From Litoreibacter sp. (GTDB taxonomy: Bacteria; Pseudomonadota; Alphaproteobacteria; Rhodobacterales; Rhodobacteraceae): DNA of 9,548 nt. The notes beneath the pieces were generated by a model. The model did no database searches. It was given only the letters and a program-made list of their open reading frames with translations, and had not been told where the DNA came from. Of the stretch, positions 6,548 through 9,548 are shown piece after piece (position 1 is the first letter of the stretch; every line of letters begins with the position of its first letter). The translations under genes and the position numbers were made by a program. Where the stretch lies: positions 1 through 9,548 of the forward strand of contig JABDPP010000100.1 in assembly GCA_013042765.1 (NCBI GenBank). The letters run 5' to 3'.

Positions 6548-6987
6548 AGCCGATCAAGCCAGCCGCGCACCCGCGCTTCGTTCATCCCCCAGTCATAGCC
6601 GCCAAACCGCGAGCGCGACAGGATGTTGAACGTTGCGCGCCCATGGCCTGTCTCGATCACCTTGACCGATGCGATATCGGGAAACCCCCAGAGCACCGAG
6701 CGGGACACGTAGATGGCCACGCCGCCCTCAAGCCTGCCTGACAGGCGCACCGTACGCGGCGTCGACAGGATCACTTGCTCCAATCGAGCGCTCAACTCCC
6801 CTGCGCTCATCTCGAAAACCGGTGGCGCCATGTCACCGTCGTTCCGCAGCAAAAAATGCGCCGCGCCAGAGGGCGTTTTCACAAACTCAGGATCAACTTC
6901 CAGACGCGCGGCATCGAGAGGTGACAGACGAACAAAGCCCATAAGCCCGCCAAGAAGGACCAGACCTGCGATTACAATTAGTTTCAT
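6544..6987 (-). CDS. DUF1499 family membrane-anchored protein
   Basis: From the ATG at 6987 this is a 147-residue protein. It opens with one hydrophobic segment (residues 3-19, LIVIAGLVLLGGLMGFV), a membrane anchor or uncleaved signal, followed by a domain facing the periplasm. The pattern STPRTVRLSGRLEGGVAIYV (75-94), then YVSRSVLWGFPD (93-104) and SRSRFGGYDWGMNEARVRGWL (124-144) matches my memory of the DUF1499 family, whose function is unknown. A GTG at 7050 would add 21 polar residues before the anchor. I prefer 6987 because the anchor then sits at the N-terminus, as is usual in the family, and because the extra stretch contains a hairpin (7016-7032). It follows ispG by 90 bp in the same direction, possibly in one transcript. 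Its 3' end overlaps the small cysteine-rich gene by 4 bp, tail to tail. No catalytic residues can be named. Confidence 0.75.
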   Translation of the reverse strand: MKLIVIAGLVLLGGLMGFVRLSPLDAARLEVDPEFVKTPSGAAHFLLRNDGDMAPPVFEMSAGELSARLEQVILSTPRTVRLSGRLEGGVAIYVSRSVLWGFPDIASVKVIETGHGRATFNILSRSRFGGYDWGMNEARVRGWLDRL

Positions 6988-7015
6988 GCGTGGCCGTGCC
7001 CCATTTCCAGATGCC

Positions 7016-7066
7016 CGAGACCGGAAGTCTCGCGCCTCCGTTACCGACACATAGGATCAAAATCCT
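7016..7066. other. two short inverted repeats between ispG and the DUF1499 gene
   Basis: CGAGAC (7016-7021) and GTCTCG (7027-7032) pair across a 5-nt loop. AGGAT (7053-7057) and ATCCT (7062-7066) pair across a 4-nt loop. Both lie in the gap after the ispG stop if the DUF1499 gene starts at 6987. Neither is followed by a T-tract on the minus strand, so a terminator is not supported. They may be chance or partial attenuators that lower expression of the downstream gene. Confidence 0.25.
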
Positions 7067-7077
7067 GGGTTTCGAGC

Positions 7078-8202
7078 TTACTCGGCGGCCAATGCGCCTT
7101 CTTTATCGAGCTCTTCGGCCTTCTTCTCGACCAGATCCACGATGTGATCGACCATTTGCTCGTTGCTCATCTTGTGGCTTTGCTTGCCCGCCAGATACAC
7201 CATGCCGGAGCCGGCACCGCCGCCAGTGAAGCCAACATCTGTCATCAGCGCTTCTCCCGGGCCGTTAACCACGCAGCCAATGATGCTGAGGCTCATCGGC
7301 GTCTTGATGTGGGAAAGCCGGTCTTCCAGCGTCTCGACCGTCTTGATGACGTCGAAGCCCTGCCGCGCACAGGACGGGCAAGAGATGATGTTCACGCCGC
7401 GGTGGCGCAGGCCGAGGGATTTGAGGATTTCATAGCCAACCTTCACCTCCTCGACCGGATCGGCGGAGAGCGAAACGCGGATCGTATCTCCGATCCCCAT
7501 CCACAGCAGGTTGCCCAGCCCAATCGCGGATTTGATCGTGCCCGAAACCAGACCGCCCGCCTCGGTTATCCCGAGATGGATCGGCGCGTCAGTCGCTTCC
7601 GCAAGCCCCTGATAGGCCGCAGCGGCCAAGAACACATCGGACGCCTTGCAACTGATCTTGTATTCCCGGAAGTCGTTTTCCTCGAGGATCCGGATGTGGT
7701 CGAGGCCACTCTCGATCATGGCCTCGGGACAAGGTTCCGCATATTTTTCAAGAAGATGCTTCTCCAGTGACCCTGCGTTAACGCCGATCCGGATAGAGCA
7801 ACCATGGTCTTTTGCGGCCTTGATCACCTCGGCCACGCGATCTGCGGAACCGATATTGCCGGGATTGATCCGCAGGCAGGCGGCACCTGCCTCGGCAGCT
7901 TCAATGGCGCGTTTGTAGTGGAAATGGATGTCGGCCACGATTGGGACGGGACTTTCAGCCACAATCTCCTTGAGCGCCTTCGTGGAACTTTCATCAGGTG
8001 TCGAGACACGCACGATATCTGCGCCGGCTTCCGCACAGGCCTGAACCTGGGCAACAGTGGCCGCGACATCCGAGGTGTCGGTATTCGTCATCGTCTGCAC
8101 CGCGATAGGTGCATCGCCGCCGACCTCGACAGAGCCCACACGGATTTTGCGGGACGGGCGGCGGTCGATTTGCCGCCAGGGGCGGATAGCGTGAAGCGAC
8201 AT
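7078..8202 (-). CDS. ispG: 4-hydroxy-3-methylbut-2-enyl diphosphate synthase
   Basis: IspG (GcpE) reductively opens the cyclic diphosphate MEcPP to HMBPP, the penultimate step of the MEP route to isoprenoids, using a [4Fe-4S] cluster and an electron donor such as flavodoxin or ferredoxin. The 374 residues are the common bacterial length (the two-domain form without the plant insert). The TIM-barrel part shows VQTMTNTDT (35-43), [10 protein letters not shown] (61-70), [14 protein letters not shown] (87-100), [10 protein letters not shown] (109-118) and [11 protein letters not shown] (137-147). The C-terminal part carries the cluster ligands Cys275 and Cys278 (SCPSC) and Cys310 ([10 protein letters not shown]), with Glu317 as the fourth ligand; all are intact. 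The ATG at 8202 gives the usual N-terminus with [18 protein letters not shown]. It lies 78 bp downstream of the RodZ-like gene, as in E. coli. A promoter in the gap implies at least partly independent expression. Confidence 0.97.
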   Translation of the reverse strand: MSLHAIRPWRQIDRRPSRKIRVGSVEVGGDAPIAVQTMTNTDTSDVAATVAQVQACAEAGADIVRVSTPDESSTKALKEIVAESPVPIVADIHFHYKRAIEAAEAGAACLRINPGNIGSADRVAEVIKAAKDHGCSIRIGVNAGSLEKHLLEKYAEPCPEAMIESGLDHIRILEENDFREYKISCKASDVFLAAAAYQGLAEATDAPIHLGITEAGGLVSGTIKSAIGLGNLLWMGIGDTIRVSLSADPVEEVKVGYEILKSLGLRHRGVNIISCPSCARQGFDVIKTVETLEDRLSHIKTPMSLSIIGCVVNGPGEALMTDVGFTGGGAGSGMVYLAGKQSHKMSNEQMVDHIVDLVEKKAEELDKEGALAAE

Positions 8203-8237
8203 TCTGGGGTTATCCGTTCTTTTTCAGACTTGCAGGG

Positions 8238-8267
8238 AATATAGGACGAGCACACGTCCCCTTGCAA
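8238..8267 (-). promoter_or_regulatory. candidate ispG promoter with a dyad in the spacer
   Basis: Read on the minus strand, TTGCAA (8267-8262) and TATATT (8243-8238) are separated by 18 bp. The -10 matches the sigma-70 consensus at 5 of 6 positions and the -35 at 4 of 6. Transcription would start near 8231, leaving a leader of about 29 nt before the ispG ATG. Most of the spacer is an inverted repeat, GGACG-N6-CGTCC (8244-8259). A bound protein there would block polymerase, so this is a possible operator. The bases are seen; function is inferred. Confidence 0.45.
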
Positions 8268-8280
8268 TCAAGCTGTCAGA

Positions 8281-9510
8281 TTATTCTGACGCGGGCAAAC
8301 CTTCTTCCGCGGGGAATTGCGAGGCCGCGGCCATCGCTGTAATCACCTCAGCCAACACCGGGTCCGCGTCCAGATCCGCCTGTGCATAGGCGCTCATGAT
8401 CTCTTCGACACCCAACGCGACATTCTTCGCAACGCTCGTGCCCTCGCCCACTGGACCAAAGGTTTTGCCGTCCACGGTGAAGTAAAGGGACCCCGAATTG
8501 CCCGCCCTCAGAACCGGCACCTGATCGGATTGCGGCAGCCTGTAGCTTTCACCCGTATCTAGGATTTTCTCAAACAGAACAGTTCCATCTACCGCAGCAA
8601 CCCGCACCCATGCCGGGCGCACAGCAAAAAGCATGATGCCTGGATCAACGGCCTCAGTCACCTGAACCTCAGGCACAACCGGCAGGGCTGGCGCCTCTGG
8701 CGTGACATTTGCGATCACAAGTTCACGCTTCGGAACTTCCAGGAATGATCCGATGCTCTGCGGGTCCAGAGACGCAATGGGACCGTCGCGTGCCCTGAGG
8801 ACTGGAACCTCCAGCGCCTGTGGTCGGTACAGCCGGTCGAGCGCAACCGCAGAGGGCGTCTCTATCTCAGCCGAGGCAACCGAAAGTTCCGTTGCGCTGT
8901 CGGTCTCAGGCTCCGTGACGCCAAAGCTCGCCATGTCTGAAACAAGGCCCGGAGACTGGTCGACCGGAGCAAAACTGACCCGCTGGACCTCCTGCAAAAC
9001 GAACCAGCCTCCGTAGCCAATCGCCCCGATCAGCGCGATCAGGACCGCGAATGACCCGATCGCGCCAGGTTCGACACGGCTCATCAAGCTTTCACCAGCG
9101 GGAACAAACGGTGCCATCGGTCGCGTGAACGCGTCCTCACCCGAGGCCCGCCCCTTTGGCCTATCCTTAACGATCGTGCTGGAATTGCCGGAAAGGCCTT
9201 CGACACCGGCAAAGCCGCTCTCCGCGCAAAACCTCTCATAAGCCCATTCGGGATCAAGGCCGAGATAGCGCGCGTAGGAGCGGTCGTAGCCTGCGATAAA
9301 CCCCGGCGTTTCAAACACCGAAGGGTCGGAGTTCTCTACCGCCGCGATATAGTTGGCTTTAATCTTGAGTTCGCGTTGAACATCGAGGAGGGATTTGCCG
9401 AGCGTCGCGCGCTCTCCGCGCATGATGTCGCCCAAATGAAGATCGTAGGCGTCAAATCCGCGCCGTTCTTCACTGGTTTCCGCCGTGGGCTCGGTTTTAC
9501 GCCCTAACAT
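8281..9510 (-). CDS. rodZ: RodZ-like helix-turn-helix / transmembrane / DUF4115 protein
   Basis: A 409-residue bitopic membrane protein. Residues about 24-95 form a Cro/C1-type helix-turn-helix domain (LGDIMRGERATLGKSLLDVQ, KIKANYIAAVENSD, FIAGYDRSYARYLGLD), the cytoplasmic part that in RodZ binds MreB rather than DNA. Residues 96-148 are a linker. Residues about 151-172 are a single membrane helix (IGSFAVLIALIGAIGYGGWFVL). A Pro/Glu/Ala-rich periplasmic linker follows, and about 292-368 is a DUF4115 beta domain (AVRPAWVRVAAVDGTVLFEKIL, GNSGSLYFTVDGKTFGPVG). RodZ links the MreB cytoskeleton to the cell-wall elongation machinery. In E. coli rodZ lies directly upstream of ispG, as here, which supports the assignment. 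Coverage of the classical RodZ may be partial, and many annotations call such proteins simply HTH domain-containing. The ATG at 9510 lies 38 bp from the window edge, so its promoter is not visible. Confidence 0.82.
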   Translation of the reverse strand: MLGRKTEPTAETSEERRGFDAYDLHLGDIMRGERATLGKSLLDVQRELKIKANYIAAVENSDPSVFETPGFIAGYDRSYARYLGLDPEWAYERFCAESGFAGVEGLSGNSSTIVKDRPKGRASGEDAFTRPMAPFVPAGESLMSRVEPGAIGSFAVLIALIGAIGYGGWFVLQEVQRVSFAPVDQSPGLVSDMASFGVTEPETDSATELSVASAEIETPSAVALDRLYRPQALEVPVLRARDGPIASLDPQSIGSFLEVPKRELVIANVTPEAPALPVVPEVQVTEAVDPGIMLFAVRPAWVRVAAVDGTVLFEKILDTGESYRLPQSDQVPVLRAGNSGSLYFTVDGKTFGPVGEGTSVAKNVALGVEEIMSAYAQADLDADPVLAEVITAMAAASQFPAEEGLPASE

Positions 9511-9548
9511 CCGCTACTGCCTGCTCTTGCCCGTTACCACATAAGCCC

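Noticed and set aside
6988..7050. 21-residue N-terminal extension of the DUF1499 protein from a GTG at 7050
   Set aside because: The extension is polar and Arg-rich, sits ahead of a membrane anchor that normally starts these proteins, and covers an inverted repeat. The ATG at 6987 is simpler, though the GTG cannot be excluded.
1..9548. CRISPR array, insertion sequence, prophage, tRNA, toxin-antitoxin or defence system
   Set aside because: I saw no spaced direct repeats, transposase or phage motifs, clover-leaf sequence or defence-type domains. The window is filled by conserved chromosomal genes.

Overview
The window looks like chromosomal DNA of an alphaproteobacterium, most likely of the Rhodobacteraceae/Roseobacter group. 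The grounds are a GC-rich, tightly packed gene set, the style of the protein sequences (the LptD C-terminus, the SurA-like chaperone, the HTH/DUF4115 RodZ-like protein) and the prfA-prmC-DUF4167 gene order. This is recognition from memory, not a database search, and the genus cannot be fixed. All recognisable genes are core or conserved. I see no insertion sequence, prophage, CRISPR array, tRNA or rRNA, and no sign of horizontal transfer.

Left part (1-3500, + strand): the end of lptD, then surA, pdxA and rsmA, with gaps of 11 bp, a 4-bp overlap and 27 bp. This is the same order as the classic lptD-surA-pdxA-rsmA cluster of Escherichia coli. It joins outer-membrane biogenesis (LPS insertion and porin folding) to vitamin B6 synthesis and 16S rRNA dimethylation. 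The apaG and apaH genes that follow in E. coli are absent. A 53-bp convergent gap separates rsmA from the next block.

Middle part (3554-6260, - strand): prfA (release factor 1), prmC (the methyltransferase that modifies the GGQ glutamine of release factors; its GTG start overlaps the prfA stop) and, after a 221-bp gap with a strong hairpin, a DUF4167 protein. The DUF4167 protein has a basic N-terminus and a long charged, disordered tail with an AT-hook-like motif.

Divergent from prfA, at 6314-6547 on +, lies a 77-codon gene for a small secreted cysteine-rich protein. Its best promoter places the transcript start on the ATG itself, so a leaderless mRNA is predicted. It converges with a DUF1499-type membrane-anchored protein (6544-6987, -), and the two stop codons share bases.

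Right part (7078-9510, - strand): ispG (the [4Fe-4S] enzyme of the MEP isoprenoid pathway), preceded by a RodZ-like HTH/transmembrane/DUF4115 protein. This again matches the E. coli rodZ-ispG order. A good sigma-70-type promoter for ispG sits in the 78-bp gap and carries a dyad in its spacer.

The window is mostly ordinary housekeeping DNA. What merits a second look is the small cysteine-rich gene with its predicted leaderless transcript, the dyad inside the ispG promoter, the apparently degenerate second parvulin-like domain of SurA, and the DUF4167 protein. I do not see evidence of a new multi-gene system.
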